A DNA stretch of 64,000 nt from Halobacillus_B rhizosphaerae. Its GTDB lineage: Bacteria > Bacillota > Bacilli > Bacillales > Halobacillaceae. The stretch spans positions 21,315-85,314 of the forward strand of contig NZ_JAUTWQ010000013.1 in the NCBI RefSeq assembly GCF_046719735.1, read 5' to 3'. Each line of letters starts with the position of its first letter. Position 1 is the stretch's first letter. The position numbers were made by a program, and so were the translations under genes. Below are positions 1 through 8,501 of the stretch, piece after piece. The notes beneath the pieces are model-generated. The model did not search any database, was not told where the DNA came from, and was given only the letters and a program-made list of their open reading frames with translations.

Positions 1-162
1 CGCCTAGCGAATTGCATTTACCACATCCTGCTTCCGTTCACAATAAACAAGTACAAGTGGAAATATATTTATTGAACGATTCCGTTCCTGTCTGGATTCA
101 TCATAAAAGGGATCAGCAGAGGTAACCAACTCGCCTGTAAGACCTAAAAAATGATGACGCAT
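1..162 (-). pseudogene. FAD-binding oxidoreductase, 5' fragment with a premature TAG
   Basis: Reading leftwards from an ATG at 162-160, the translation begins MRHHFLGLTGELV and contains RNRSINIFPLVLVYC followed by DVVNAIR. This matches the N-terminus of the berberine-bridge/BBE-like FAD-linked oxidoreductases (FAD_binding_4 family), as in B. subtilis YvdP, which oxidise small alcohols or sugars with a covalently held flavin. Codon 53, at 6-4, is TAG where the family has a Trp codon (…N-A-x-x-W-A…), and the next codon is Ala as expected. One G-to-A change would explain this. The rest of the gene lies outside the window, so it is partial here and probably a pseudogene. A sequencing error is possible. 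The family call rests on about 50 residues. Confidence 0.55.
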
Positions 163-248
163 GCCTCATTTCTTTCACCCCATAAATACTAGTAGTTTTC
201 CTGCTATAGTATTCTTAATGAGCGGAAGGGTATGGGGATTGGTTCCCT

Positions 249-755
249 TCATTGAAAGTATTTAGCAAACATTTCATAAGGTTTTTCAAAATCCAAAGCT
301 GGGTAATCCGCGTTGCAATTATTGTGGAAATTAATAGCTACAGCATCAATCTCTTCATAGTTGAGCCCTTTCGTCTTCTCTTCCACCTTTAACTTTACTT
401 CCTTTATAAGGCTTAGGACTTCTTCACTTTTCGGTTCTGAATAATATAACTCTTCTGCTTGCTTAAGCATATATTCAATCACCGATTCGTTTACTTCAAG
501 TAATTGAAAGAGTTGCTTCAATGAACCGCGAATTACATGATCAATGTTCTCAAACTGCTGTTTGCGAAGACCAAACAAAGTGAGATTTAATCCGGTTTCA
601 TTATTGATTAGAATTAAACACTTACGACGATTTATCGTTACTATATCCATATGCCACTGACAAATATCAGCTGCTTCTTCACTATATTGAGCGCGTTCAG
701 CTACCGGTTTATTAATTTCATCGGCTGCTTTTTGAGTCATTCCTATTAAAAACAA
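249..755 (-). CDS. DUF6933 family protein
   Basis: 168 residues. I recognise the DUF6933 pattern: an N-terminal MFLIGMTQKAADE segment resembling the family's short start, then WHMDIVTINRRKCLILIN and LFGLRKQQFENID. The function of the family is unknown to me; it is a small soluble protein with no signal peptide or membrane segment. The start is TTG at 755, preceded by GGAGATG; the internal ATG would remove conserved residues. A weak hairpin (GAAGGG/CCCTTC, about 225-256) follows the stop. The gene lies upstream of, and on the same strand as, the broken oxidoreductase gene. Confidence 0.6.
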   Translation of the reverse strand: MFLIGMTQKAADEINKPVAERAQYSEEAADICQWHMDIVTINRRKCLILINNETGLNLTLFGLRKQQFENIDHVIRGSLKQLFQLLEVNESVIEYMLKQAEELYYSEPKSEEVLSLIKEVKLKVEEKTKGLNYEEIDAVAINFHNNCNADYPALDFEKPYEMFAKYFQ

Positions 756-968
756 AACATCTCCACCTCTACAAATCTACTTCTTCCGCTTTAATTGTAA
801 CAGGAGACATTAAAATTTCCTATTGTTCCCTTCCTGTACAACCTTCTCTTTATAAATAAAATGAAATCTGTAATCGGAAGGTTTTATTGAGAAAGGTTGC
901 TTTCAATTCTCCCCCTGATATGTTATATATTTAGGGTACCGAAATAACTTTGGAAGAAGGGAATCGCT

Positions 969-2198
969 ATCCTTACACAAAATCAAAGAGCGAAGAAAAA
1001 TTTATGGATTATGTGGTTTGCTAATTTTTTCATAGCAGGCAGCATTACGATGGTTTTACCATTCTTGTCATTATATATAGAAGAACTTGGAAGCTTCACC
1101 GATTCATTTGTCCAGACTTGGTCAGGAGTGACATTCGGAGTCACCTTTGTATCTGCATTTATTTTTTCTCCCATCTGGGGACGTATAGGTGATAAGTACG
1201 GAAGGAAGAAAATACTGATTATGTCAGCGTGCGGACTCGCTTTATCCGTGTTCTTAATGGGTTTTGTCACTTCTGTATGGCAATTATTTATGCTTCGTTT
1301 ATTTATGGGAATCTTTACAGGGTTTATTCCAATGTCTCAAGCACTCATCTCTACTCAAACTCCCAAGGATATCGCAGGCCAAGTACTCGGAACACTTCAG
1401 ACCGGGAGTATTACAGGAAGTTTGCTTGGACCCGTGCTTGGAGGATTAATTGCAGATGAGATCGGCTATGCTACTACTTTTCATTTTGTTGCGATTGTAG
1501 TAGCACTGTCCTCCATCATTGTTGCGATTGGAATTAAAGAACAAAGACTTGAAAATGAAAATAGCAATGAGCAGTCCAGCTATTCCTCTAAAGAAGTACT
1601 CGGGCATATTATCAAGCATCCAGTGTTATTAATGGTGATGGTGGTGTCTTTATTTGTTCAAATCGCTCACTTCAGCATCCAGCCTATTCTTTCTCTCTTT
1701 GTCGGGAACTTGCACGGACCAGAAAATATCGCCCTGTTTTCAGGAATCGCATTTTCTGCGGCAGGAATGGGGAATTTACTTATGGCAAGACGCTGGGGGC
1801 GAATAGCAGACAAAAAAGGATATGTTAAAATTCTAGTATTTTTGCTATTTATGGCTGGCATCGTCTATTTCCCCGCTGCTTTCGTTACTAATATTTGGCA
1901 GTTAGTTGTTTTACGCTTCCTACTTGGCATATCCATTGGCGGAATTATCCCTGTCAGAACGGCTTATATAAGACAGGAAGCCCCGATAGCTATGCAAGGT
2001 GAAGTTCTCGGTTACAATACCAGTCTTCGCTTCTTAGGAAATGTCATCGGCCCTGCTATGGGAGGAATGATCTCAGGTGCTTTTGGTTTCTCTGCAGTAT
2101 TTTTTATTACAAGTACCCTCCTCTTGTGCTGCGGCGGGATGATGCTGTTCACGATGCTGAAAAATCCAAACGCTGTCCGGCATGCCGCCTCTCATTAA
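969..2198 (+). CDS. MFS multidrug-type efflux transporter, apparent ATC start
   Basis: A 12-helix major facilitator superfamily transporter. The A-motif GDKYGRKK lies in the loop between helices 2 and 3, and a second GRIADKKG follows in the C-terminal half. The family includes drug exporters such as B. subtilis YttB and Bmr, so proton-driven efflux from the inner membrane is likely; the substrate is unknown. The first in-frame ATG (1011) falls inside helix 1. The reading frame is open upstream to a TAA at 945-947, and the codons before that ATG give LTQNQRAKKNLWI, a typical cytoplasmic leader. No ATG, GTG or TTG lies in that stretch; ATC at 969-971 sits 7 bases after AGAAGGG. I place the start there with caution (409 aa). 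Confidence 0.75.
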   Translation: MLTQNQRAKKNLWIMWFANFFIAGSITMVLPFLSLYIEELGSFTDSFVQTWSGVTFGVTFVSAFIFSPIWGRIGDKYGRKKILIMSACGLALSVFLMGFVTSVWQLFMLRLFMGIFTGFIPMSQALISTQTPKDIAGQVLGTLQTGSITGSLLGPVLGGLIADEIGYATTFHFVAIVVALSSIIVAIGIKEQRLENENSNEQSSYSSKEVLGHIIKHPVLLMVMVVSLFVQIAHFSIQPILSLFVGNLHGPENIALFSGIAFSAAGMGNLLMARRWGRIADKKGYVKILVFLLFMAGIVYFPAAFVTNIWQLVVLRFLLGISIGGIIPVRTAYIRQEAPIAMQGEVLGYNTSLRFLGNVIGPAMGGMISGAFGFSAVFFITSTLLLCCGGMMLFTMLKNPNAVRHAASH

Positions 2199-2230
2199 AA
2201 AGATCCCATATCTCATGGGATCTTTTTTTC
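2197..2230 (+). terminator. Rho-independent terminator after the MFS gene
   Basis: Perfect 11-bp stem AAAGATCCCAT (2199-2209) / ATGGGATCTTT (2215-2225) with a 5-base loop, followed by a T run. It begins immediately after the stop codon. Confidence 0.85.
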
Positions 2231-2490
2231 AATACTTTAGTTATCAATATTCCGCGATATTCATTTACATAGATCTTTCTCATATAATCAGCGTCCAACC
2301 ACGGAAGTCGACCCTTCCCCCACAGCCCCTAAACTCACATCATGGTTTCGAAACGAAGTCATCAAGAATTCGGAGCTTTATTCAAAGTACGTAAATTCAC
2401 CACTAAATAATTACTTAAGGAGTAACTAAATAATACAGTTAATACTTTACTTCTGTTAATATAAATGTATAGACACAGGAGGAGATCAGT
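2231..2490. other. Intergenic stretch before pncA
   Basis: No convincing gene. A 70-codon open frame overlapping the MFS terminator has no ribosome site and no recognisable content. A short inverted repeat TTACT-TAAGG-AGTAA is at 2411-2425. A possible weak promoter (TTTACT at 2446, TATAGA at 2468) leaves too short a leader to be sure. Confidence 0.4.
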
Positions 2491-3039
2491 ATGAACAAGT
2501 GTTTAATCGTCATTGACTACACCCATGATTTCGTGGCGGATCAAGGAGCATTGTCATGTGGAGAACCAGGTCAAAGAATTGCCCCCGCCCTATTTACTAT
2601 CACCCAGCAATTTTTAGAAGAAGACCAATATGTAGTATTTGCGGTAGATGTTCATGAAGAAGGCGACCCTTTTCACCCGGAGACGCGGTTGTTTCCTCCC
2701 CATAATATCCGGAATACAGAAGGTAGAAAACTTTACGGTGAAATGGAGCGCTTATATGAATTAAATAAACAACGTTCTAATGTTCACTATCTGGATAAGA
2801 CCCGATATAGTGCTTTTAACGGAACAGATTTGGATATAAAACTTCGCGAAAGAAATATCAAGGAGATCCACTTAACTGGGGTTTGTACAGATATTTGTGT
2901 TCTGCACACTGCAGTGGACGCTTACAATCTTGGTTACTCGATTGTAGTTCACCAAGATTCGGTAGCAAGCTTCAACCAGACCGGCCATTCGTGGGCGATG
3001 GACCATTTTGAAACTGTACTTGGGGCTGAGATAAAATAA
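2491..3039 (+). CDS. pncA: Nicotinamidase
   Basis: 182 residues, isochorismatase-like hydrolase fold. It hydrolyses nicotinamide to nicotinate and ammonia in the NAD salvage pathway. The catalytic triad is visible: Asp9 in VIDYTHDF, Lys103 in DKTRYSAF and Cys136 in GVCTDICV. The metal ligands are Asp53, His55 and His62 in AVDVHEEGDPFHPET. Length and sequence closely follow B. subtilis PncA (YueJ). The start ATG is preceded by CAGGAGGAG. It is a single gene closed by its own terminator. Confidence 0.9.
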   Translation: MNKCLIVIDYTHDFVADQGALSCGEPGQRIAPALFTITQQFLEEDQYVVFAVDVHEEGDPFHPETRLFPPHNIRNTEGRKLYGEMERLYELNKQRSNVHYLDKTRYSAFNGTDLDIKLRERNIKEIHLTGVCTDICVLHTAVDAYNLGYSIVVHQDSVASFNQTGHSWAMDHFETVLGAEIK

Positions 3040-3073
3040 TTAAATGGAGTTACGAGTAAATTATTCCCCATAG

Positions 3074-3111
3074 TCCCGACCCATTAGCATATGGGTTTGG
3101 GATGTTTTTTT
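3074..3111 (+). terminator. Rho-independent terminator after pncA
   Basis: Imperfect stem TCCCGACCCAT / ATGGGTTTGGGA (one bulge/mismatch) with a 6-base loop, followed by TGTTTTTTT. Confidence 0.7.
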
Positions 3112-3206
3112 ACAGCTAGAATGTGCCATCCTCCTGCTTCGCTTTCCGTAATACTCTCTCCCTACCTTATTAACTTTGCCAGAAGGCTTTCTAAAATCTT
3201 CTCGAT

Positions 3207-3235
3207 TTGAAATTCTAATGTAAATCGAATATGAT
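3207..3235 (+). promoter_or_regulatory. Sigma-A promoter of trhO
   Basis: TTGAAA (3207-3212), a 17-bp spacer and TATGAT (3230-3235) lie 61 bp upstream of the trhO start. Confidence 0.65.
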
Positions 3236-3295
3236 GGAGTATGGACATTTTCTGTTATGACTTAAGTTATAGATATAAATATAGGAGGAATCACC

Positions 3296-4237
3296 ATGAG
3301 CTCACAAGATTATCGAGTTCTGCTGTATTACAAGTATGTCGATCTGCCGGAGTATGAAGAGTACTGTAAAAATCATTTAAAATACTGTAAAGACCTTGGG
3401 CTTCGCGGCCGGATTATTGTTTCCCCAGAAGGGATAAACGGAACGGTATCTGGAACGACTGCACAAGTAGAACAGTATATGGAGTACGTTCGTTCTGATA
3501 AGAGATTTGAGGACATCCATTTTAAAATTGACGAACATGAAGGTCATGCTTTCAAGAAGATGCATTGCCGAGTGAAGCCTGAATTAGTCAATTGGAGTAT
3601 TGAAAATGATGATATTGACCCTAAGAGCTTTGGAGGCAAACATCTGAAACCTAGCGAATTTTATGAATTGCTGCAAGAGGAAGATACTGTGGTGATCGAC
3701 GGGCGGAATGAATATGAATACCGTATTGGTCACTTTCGTAACGCGATCCAGCCAGGGGTAGATCATTCTCGTGAATTTCCTGAATGGATTGCCCAAAACG
3801 CAGATCAATGGAAAGACAAGAAGGTCCTCACTTATTGTACTGGGGGCATTCGCTGCGAGAAACTCACCGGTATTTTAAAGAAAAACGGAGTCGAAGACGT
3901 TTATCAGCTAGAAGGCGGAGTGAACACCTACGGAAAAGACCCGGAAGTCAAAGGGAAATATTTCGATGGAAAGTTATACGTCTTTGACGAACGTATCGCT
4001 GTTCCCGTTAACCAAGTAGAAGAGACTATTGTTTCCGAGTGTGAACATTGCGGAAAAAAAGAAGATCGGATGATCAATTGCAGCAACCCGATTTGCAATC
4101 GGCAATACGTATGCTGCAGGGAATGTGAAGAGAAACACCACGCAGCTTGTACGACCGAATGTAAAGAACATCCTGAAAACCGCTGGGACGCGGAACGAAA
4201 AAAACAAATTGATAAATATGACCGTATTAATAATTAA
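3296..4237 (+). CDS. trhO: tRNA uridine(34) hydroxylase, rhodanese family
   Basis: 313 residues. TrhO (YbfQ/YceA family) uses molecular oxygen to form 5-hydroxyuridine at the wobble position of certain tRNAs. Order of domains: an N-terminal acylphosphatase-like domain (about 1-95), a rhodanese domain (about 115-215) with the active-site loop CTGGIRC (Cys181, Cys187), and a C-terminal Cys-rich tail with CEHC, CSNPIC, CCREC and CTTEC pairs that probably bind zinc. An AGGAGG precedes the ATG and a good sigma-A promoter lies upstream. The gene is monocistronic and converges on a YrvL-like gene. Confidence 0.9.
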   Translation: MSSQDYRVLLYYKYVDLPEYEEYCKNHLKYCKDLGLRGRIIVSPEGINGTVSGTTAQVEQYMEYVRSDKRFEDIHFKIDEHEGHAFKKMHCRVKPELVNWSIENDDIDPKSFGGKHLKPSEFYELLQEEDTVVIDGRNEYEYRIGHFRNAIQPGVDHSREFPEWIAQNADQWKDKKVLTYCTGGIRCEKLTGILKKNGVEDVYQLEGGVNTYGKDPEVKGKYFDGKLYVFDERIAVPVNQVEETIVSECEHCGKKEDRMINCSNPICNRQYVCCRECEEKHHAACTTECKEHPENRWDAERKKQIDKYDRINN

Positions 4238-4248
4238 TAGAAACTACC

Positions 4249-4285
4249 AAAAACTCACATGGATTTATTCATGTGAGTTTTTCTT
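4249..4285. terminator. Bidirectional terminator between convergent genes
   Basis: Perfect stem AAAACTCACATG / CATGTGAGTTTT with an 8-base loop, with T runs on both strands. The stop codon of the minus-strand YrvL-like gene (4265-4267) lies inside the loop, so transcription there ends right at the coding end. Confidence 0.85.
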
Positions 4286-4723
4286 TTGCCATCTTTTCTC
4301 ATCAAAAACATAATCAACCACGACCAGAGCGAGTGCGAAGATCCACTCTGCCCCCAAAGTCATCGTTACATTCCGAACGAGTTCATCTACTGTATAAATG
4401 GTTAGCCATGTGAAGGTAAGGTACACAATCGATTTCCATAATAGGAAAACGAATGGAGAAGGCTGTGCTAATCGGCTTACCGTAATAATCATTTTGGCAG
4501 CTGCCTCGAAAAGGAAGCCGAGCATAAAAACGAGCAGAGCGAATAATAATAGTCCTAATTTTGAGGAATACGTTACTCCTATCAACTCGAATAACCCCAC
4601 CATACTTAAAAAGAATCCTCCAAAAATAAGAGAAGAAGTGAAAATAAATAATATTCCTATACTGAGGAGTACGAAGATACGTGCTGTACCTGGCGAGCGC
4701 CTAAATGAACGTTTATTCCTCAC
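4265..4723 (-). CDS. YrvL-like membrane protein
   Basis: 152 residues with a basic N-terminus (MRNKRSFRRS) and four hydrophobic segments, roughly residues 15-38, 50-80, 90-110 and 120-140. The FELIGVTYSSKLGLLLF segment and overall layout resemble the YrvL family (B. subtilis YrvL, linked to regulation of the oxalate decarboxylase OxdC). I hold this assignment loosely. No signal peptide is cleaved that I can see. Its 3' end overlaps the terminator shared with trhO. Confidence 0.5.
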   Translation of the reverse strand: MRNKRSFRRSPGTARIFVLLSIGILFIFTSSLIFGGFFLSMVGLFELIGVTYSSKLGLLLFALLVFMLGFLFEAAAKMIITVSRLAQPSPFVFLLWKSIVYLTFTWLTIYTVDELVRNVTMTLGAEWIFALALVVVDYVFDEKRWQKKNSHE

Positions 4724-4789
4724 AGACTAGCCCCCCTCTTAGATAGATGCTTGCCCCCTTTGGCCGTAATCTCTCGTCCGAAGCAATGG

Positions 4790-5419
4790 CTAAGAGGAGT
4801 ATTCGATATGTATATACCCTTCTGTCCTTTCAAGTTTATGATTATGAAAATAGAGTCCAGACTCGTCAGCGATCCCATAGCCTAGTGGTACTCTCGATTG
4901 CTTTACAGCTTCTTTTAAAGACTGTTCTTCCTCCCACTTTAAGTAATGAGCAGAGATGACCTGATTCTCCAGTAATCCCAGCCCTTCTTTAAAGAGCTGA
5001 ATGTTCTGGTCATTATCTTTCGATGAAATCACGCAATGTACTGGACTTATTAAAGCACCGGCTGAAAAACCTGCGACAGGGACGCCTTTTCGAAACATGG
5101 ATACGATTAAAGAATTTAAGGGACCCTGCACAATGAACTTATGGTAAAGTTCTGTATCTCCTCCACCAATAATGATAGCTCCGCAACGCCTTAACCGCTC
5201 ACATTCTTGTTTAGTATAGTTCTCTTTCAAAGGCAGCCAGTAAATCTTATGCGATGCCGAAGCGATGTCAGCCGTGTACTTAGGTAAGTATTCGCTTGAA
5301 CCTTCCCGTTCAATATATAAAACTGCAATTTCACCGTTTCTAATCAGACTGGAAAACTTATCTGCCAATTGCGGTGTAAATGGAGGACTGCCTCCAAATA
5401 AGAACAAATGGGTGGTCAT
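4790..5419 (-). CDS. Peptidase E-like (S51) / type 1 glutamine amidotransferase-like protein
   Basis: 209 residues. The class I amidotransferase-like fold is seen in AIIIGGGDTELYH and the nucleophile elbow AGFSAGALISP, where Ser replaces the usual Cys, as in peptidase E (cleaves N-terminal Asp dipeptides) and cyanophycinase. The substrate here is unknown. Its ATG overlaps the pdxK stop by four bases (ATGA), so the two genes are translationally coupled and form one operon. There is no signal peptide, so it should act in the cytoplasm. Confidence 0.7.
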   Translation of the reverse strand: MTTHLFLFGGSPPFTPQLADKFSSLIRNGEIAVLYIEREGSSEYLPKYTADIASASHKIYWLPLKENYTKQECERLRRCGAIIIGGGDTELYHKFIVQGPLNSLIVSMFRKGVPVAGFSAGALISPVHCVISSKDNDQNIQLFKEGLGLLENQVISAHYLKWEEEQSLKEAVKQSRVPLGYGIADESGLYFHNHKLERTEGYIHIEYSS

Positions 5420-6231
5420 TTAAGTCCTTCCTCCTTATACTTACGATAAGCGGCGTGATACGTAGACCCTATGCCCCTTTCAAAATTCAAAGAATACTGA
5501 ATGGCTGCCGTAACAAAATCTTTAGCAGAGCGTACGGCTTCTTCCACTGAAAAGCCCTTAGCAAGTTCGGCGGTAATCGCGGCTGAATAGGTACAGCCCG
5601 CCCCGCTTGTATGGATCGTGTTGATTCTTTCTGAATGAATCTCCATCATATTCTTACCGTCAAACAGAAGATCAACAGCCGGGTATCCTTCAAGAGCACC
5701 GCCTTTTATTAAAATATTCTCTGGTCCCATTTGGTAGAGTTCCACTGCAGCTTCCTTCATCTCTTCAGGTGACTGAGGGGCCTGCTGATTTAGCAGACGT
5801 CCGGTTTCTTTTAGATTCGGCGTCAATACGGAAGCAAGGGGCAGCAAATGAGACTTCAAAGCTTCAATAGCATCGTCCTTCAATAATTGTGACCCCATTT
5901 TACCGATCATTACGGGATCGACTACGATATGCTTCACGTCGGAAGACTGGATGAGGTCTGCTGTCAGTTTAATAATTTCCTCTGTAAATAACATCCCTGT
6001 CTTTAGAGCATCTGCCCCCACATGCTCTAAAGAAGAGTAAACCTGTGCCTTGATTGCATCTAAAGAGTGAGTAAATATTCCTTGATCAATCGTTTGATTA
6101 GTAGCTACAATCGCAGTAATAGCACTCATTCCGTACACATCTAATTCTTGAAATGTTTTAAGGTCTGCCTGGATGCCCGCACTCCCTTGTGAAGCTGATC
6201 CAGCAATAGTTAACGTCCTTGGGATACTCAT
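5416..6231 (-). CDS. pdxK: Pyridoxal/pyridoxine kinase of the ThiD family
   Basis: 271 residues from the ATG at 6231, the same length as B. subtilis PdxK. Ribokinase fold: LTIAGSASQGSAGIQADLKT at the start, ALKTGML, VVDPVM, LTPNLKE, and the anion hole/catalytic GAGCTYSA near the C-terminus. The C-terminal half is closer to PdxK than to ThiD proper, so phosphorylation of B6 vitamers is more likely than of HMP, but both are possible. Oddity: the first motif has Ala where most relatives have Asp (GSDSS). An upstream GTG (6243) is a less likely start because its ribosome site would be too close. Confidence 0.75.
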   Translation of the reverse strand: MSIPRTLTIAGSASQGSAGIQADLKTFQELDVYGMSAITAIVATNQTIDQGIFTHSLDAIKAQVYSSLEHVGADALKTGMLFTEEIIKLTADLIQSSDVKHIVVDPVMIGKMGSQLLKDDAIEALKSHLLPLASVLTPNLKETGRLLNQQAPQSPEEMKEAAVELYQMGPENILIKGGALEGYPAVDLLFDGKNMMEIHSERINTIHTSGAGCTYSAAITAELAKGFSVEEAVRSAKDFVTAAIQYSLNFERGIGSTYHAAYRKYKEEGLK

Positions 6232-6352
6232 ACCTACTTCCACACCCTTCTCTATCTTTAGTGAATTGTATCAAATTTACTTTCATATAGGCTAATTCCT
6301 AAACTCAGAAACCAATCTACGAACTATAACTCATAGGAAAGGAGGTAAACCA

Positions 6353-6661
6353 ATGAAACCATTTACGAATAGGGTTATTCAAATTATCCAGCGAATACCA
6401 GAAGGGAAAGTGATGACATACGGGCAGATCGCTCGATTAGCAGGCAGTCCACGAGCAGCCAGGCAGGTGGTCCGTGTCCTGCATTCTATGAGCAACAATT
6501 ACTCTCTCCCCTGGCATCGAGTGGTTAATGCACAAGGCCAGCTAGCAATTAAGGACGAAGCATCAGCCGAAATTCAAGCCATGGCACTCGAAGCGGAGGG
6601 AATTGCCGTCATAAATAAACAGATCAGCTTAGAACGCTATCAATACCATATAGATTATTAA
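6353..6661 (+). CDS. Alkyltransferase-like (ATL) DNA-lesion-binding protein
   Basis: 102 residues, the C-terminal DNA-binding fold of O6-alkylguanine-DNA alkyltransferase. The active-site motif reads PWHRVVNAQG, so the acceptor Cys of PCHRV is Trp54. That substitution defines ATL proteins, which bind O6-alkylguanine without repairing it and hand lesions to nucleotide excision repair. The conserved Tyr (VMTYGQIA) and the arginine region SPRAARQVV are present. An AAAGGAGG precedes the ATG. A PD-(D/E)XK nuclease gene follows after 59 bp on the same strand. Confidence 0.85.
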   Translation: MKPFTNRVIQIIQRIPEGKVMTYGQIARLAGSPRAARQVVRVLHSMSNNYSLPWHRVVNAQGQLAIKDEASAEIQAMALEAEGIAVINKQISLERYQYHIDY

Positions 6662-6720
6662 TTTTCATACTGTCCTCATTTTTACTATAATGAAATCAAC
6701 CTATTCCCGGGAGGCGCCCT

Positions 6721-7668
6721 ATGTTTGAAGTTCAACCCTATCCTGAGTTGTCCTGGTCTCTGTCCAGACATAAAACTTTGCTGACTTGCGTAAGAAAATA
6801 TGCGTACGATTATTATGTTTCTCATAATGGCTGGTTAAGAGATGCAGATTCACTTGCCCGCCAAACCTACCGACTTAAAAAAATTACTAATTTAGAGATG
6901 TACTTTGGCAGTATTGTACATGATTTAATCTATCAGATCATTCAGCAAGTCCTTCAGAACAAGCAAATACCAACTGAGGAGAAGGTCGTTACTGAGATTC
7001 GCCATCACCTTAACCGAGGGTTTATTGAAGCCACACGCAAAGAGCATTTATGGAATAATCGCCCCAAACATTACACGATGCTTCACGAAATCTATTACAG
7101 TCAAACGAATGAACTTCCAGTCGGCAAAGTCCAGAAAATCACTGACCGGTTGAATACAACAGTAAAGAACTTTTTTGCCAGTCAGTCCTTTGCCGATGTT
7201 TTAAATAAACAGGATATGCAATTTATTGAATCTGAGAAATTCCGCTACATGAAGATTGCTGGTGTGAAGATCTTCGTCGTTATGGACTTGCTTTACAAAG
7301 ATCTCGAGCAGAATAAATGGGTCATCGTAGATTGGAAGACAGGTAAATCTTCTGAAGAGGACCGTAATCAATTAGCCTTATATGCCCTCTATCTTCAGCA
7401 AAAGTACAAGATTCAGGATCTTAACGATATTATTATTAGGAATGAGTATTTACTGGAAGGCACTCATGTAGAACATCAATTAACTGAACAAGATTTGCTT
7501 AACGTCCAGAATCTTTATCAAATCAGCATGGAACAAATGAAATCCTATCTGGAAGAACCAGAAAAAAACAAGCCAAAACCTATTCCCCAATTTCCTATGC
7601 AGGAGAATCCAAATATTTGTGCACGCTGCAATTATCAGGAACTATGCTTCCCTTCTTCTGCTACCTGA
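6721..7668 (+). CDS. PD-(D/E)XK nuclease with Cas4/AddB-type Fe-S cysteines
   Basis: 315 residues. RecB-family nuclease core: His67 in SIVHDLI, Asp189 in VVMDLLY, Asp204 and Lys206 in VIVDWKTGK, and the QLALYALYL helix (Gln217). Cys23 (TCVRKYAYDYY) together with Cys300, Cys303 and Cys309 near the C-terminus has the 1+3 layout that holds a 4Fe-4S cluster in Cas4 and AddB. No helicase domain is present and there are no cas genes in the window. The start is supported by GGGAGGCG eight bases before ATG. A role in DNA end processing or repair is inferred from the fold and the ATL neighbour. Confidence 0.75.
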   Translation: MFEVQPYPELSWSLSRHKTLLTCVRKYAYDYYVSHNGWLRDADSLARQTYRLKKITNLEMYFGSIVHDLIYQIIQQVLQNKQIPTEEKVVTEIRHHLNRGFIEATRKEHLWNNRPKHYTMLHEIYYSQTNELPVGKVQKITDRLNTTVKNFFASQSFADVLNKQDMQFIESEKFRYMKIAGVKIFVVMDLLYKDLEQNKWVIVDWKTGKSSEEDRNQLALYALYLQQKYKIQDLNDIIIRNEYLLEGTHVEHQLTEQDLLNVQNLYQISMEQMKSYLEEPEKNKPKPIPQFPMQENPNICARCNYQELCFPSSAT

Positions 7669-7763
7669 TTAATGTATCTCCTGCCAGCTTACATGTTTAA
7701 CGTACTAGAAAACCGGCTAAATAATGGATGGAGACGAACACTAGCTGAAGGAGTTGTTATAAC

Positions 7764-8396
7764 ATGAAAGTACTAGTTGCAGGAGCAAATGGCAGTACTG
7801 GCCGTTTACTCATTCAATATTTAAAAGAAGATGGTCACGAAGCTTATGGTTTGGTACGTAAGGAAGAGCAGAAAAGCACAATCGAACAGCTTGGAGGAAC
7901 CCCTGTTTTAGCGGACCTTACAAGTGATGTTGGTTATGCAGTGAAAGGCATGGACGCTGTTATTTTTGCTGCAGGATCCGGATCAAGCACAGGCCCTGAA
8001 CAAACGGAAATCGTTGACCGTGACGGCGCCATAAACTTAATAAAAGCTACAGAAAACCTTGGGATTAAGAAATTTGTTATGTTGAGTTCTATTGCTGCTG
8101 GGCAGCCTGAACGAGGCAACGAAGAAATGAAACATTACCTTAAAATGAAAGGTGAAGCCGACGATTACCTTAAAACTACGGAGCTTGATTACTCTATTGT
8201 CCGTCCAGGCGGTCTTACTGATGAAGAAGGAACCAGTAAAGTTAAAGTAGAGAAGAAAGTTGACGGGGGCACTATTCCAAGAGCAGATGTTGCTAAAACG
8301 ATGATTGCTGCTTTAAACGAAGCCAATGCTTATCATAAAACATTTGAACTGGTTTCAGGCGAAACCCAAATCGAGGAAGCTCTAAAATCACTTTAA
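7764..8396 (+). CDS. NAD(P)-binding SDR/NmrA-like protein
   Basis: 210 residues, one Rossmann domain. The nucleotide-binding loop is GANGSTGR at residues 7-14, with MDAVIFAAGSGSS and the IVRPGGLT segment typical of atypical short-chain dehydrogenases such as B. subtilis YhfK/YwnB. The substrate is unknown; many of these act as redox sensors or flavin/quinone-linked reductases. It stands alone, closed by a strong terminator. Confidence 0.75.
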   Translation: MKVLVAGANGSTGRLLIQYLKEDGHEAYGLVRKEEQKSTIEQLGGTPVLADLTSDVGYAVKGMDAVIFAAGSGSSTGPEQTEIVDRDGAINLIKATENLGIKKFVMLSSIAAGQPERGNEEMKHYLKMKGEADDYLKTTELDYSIVRPGGLTDEEGTSKVKVEKKVDGGTIPRADVAKTMIAALNEANAYHKTFELVSGETQIEEALKSL

Positions 8397-8409
8397 TTAG
8401 TACTAACCC

Positions 8410-8438
8410 AGCCATCCTTGACGAGGATGGCTTTTTTG
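8410..8438 (+). terminator. Rho-independent terminator after the SDR gene
   Basis: AGCCATCCT (8410-8418) / AGGATGGCT (8424-8432), a 5-base loop, then a T run. Confidence 0.85.
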
Positions 8439-8501
8439 TTGTGATTCCAACAACAATGCGCCTGCTTGAAGGAATTTGTATTGTGTATAAATTTATTTTA
8501 G

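Noticed and set aside
2411..2425. TTACT-N5-AGTAA before pncA as a further operator of the HTH/F1-beta-like protein
   Set aside because: The gap is 5 bp rather than 6 and it is a single copy in AT-rich DNA, so chance is the simplest explanation.
6721..7668. The Fe-S PD-(D/E)XK nuclease as Cas4
   Set aside because: There is no CRISPR array or other cas gene in the window, and stand-alone nucleases of this fold are common in Bacillaceae.
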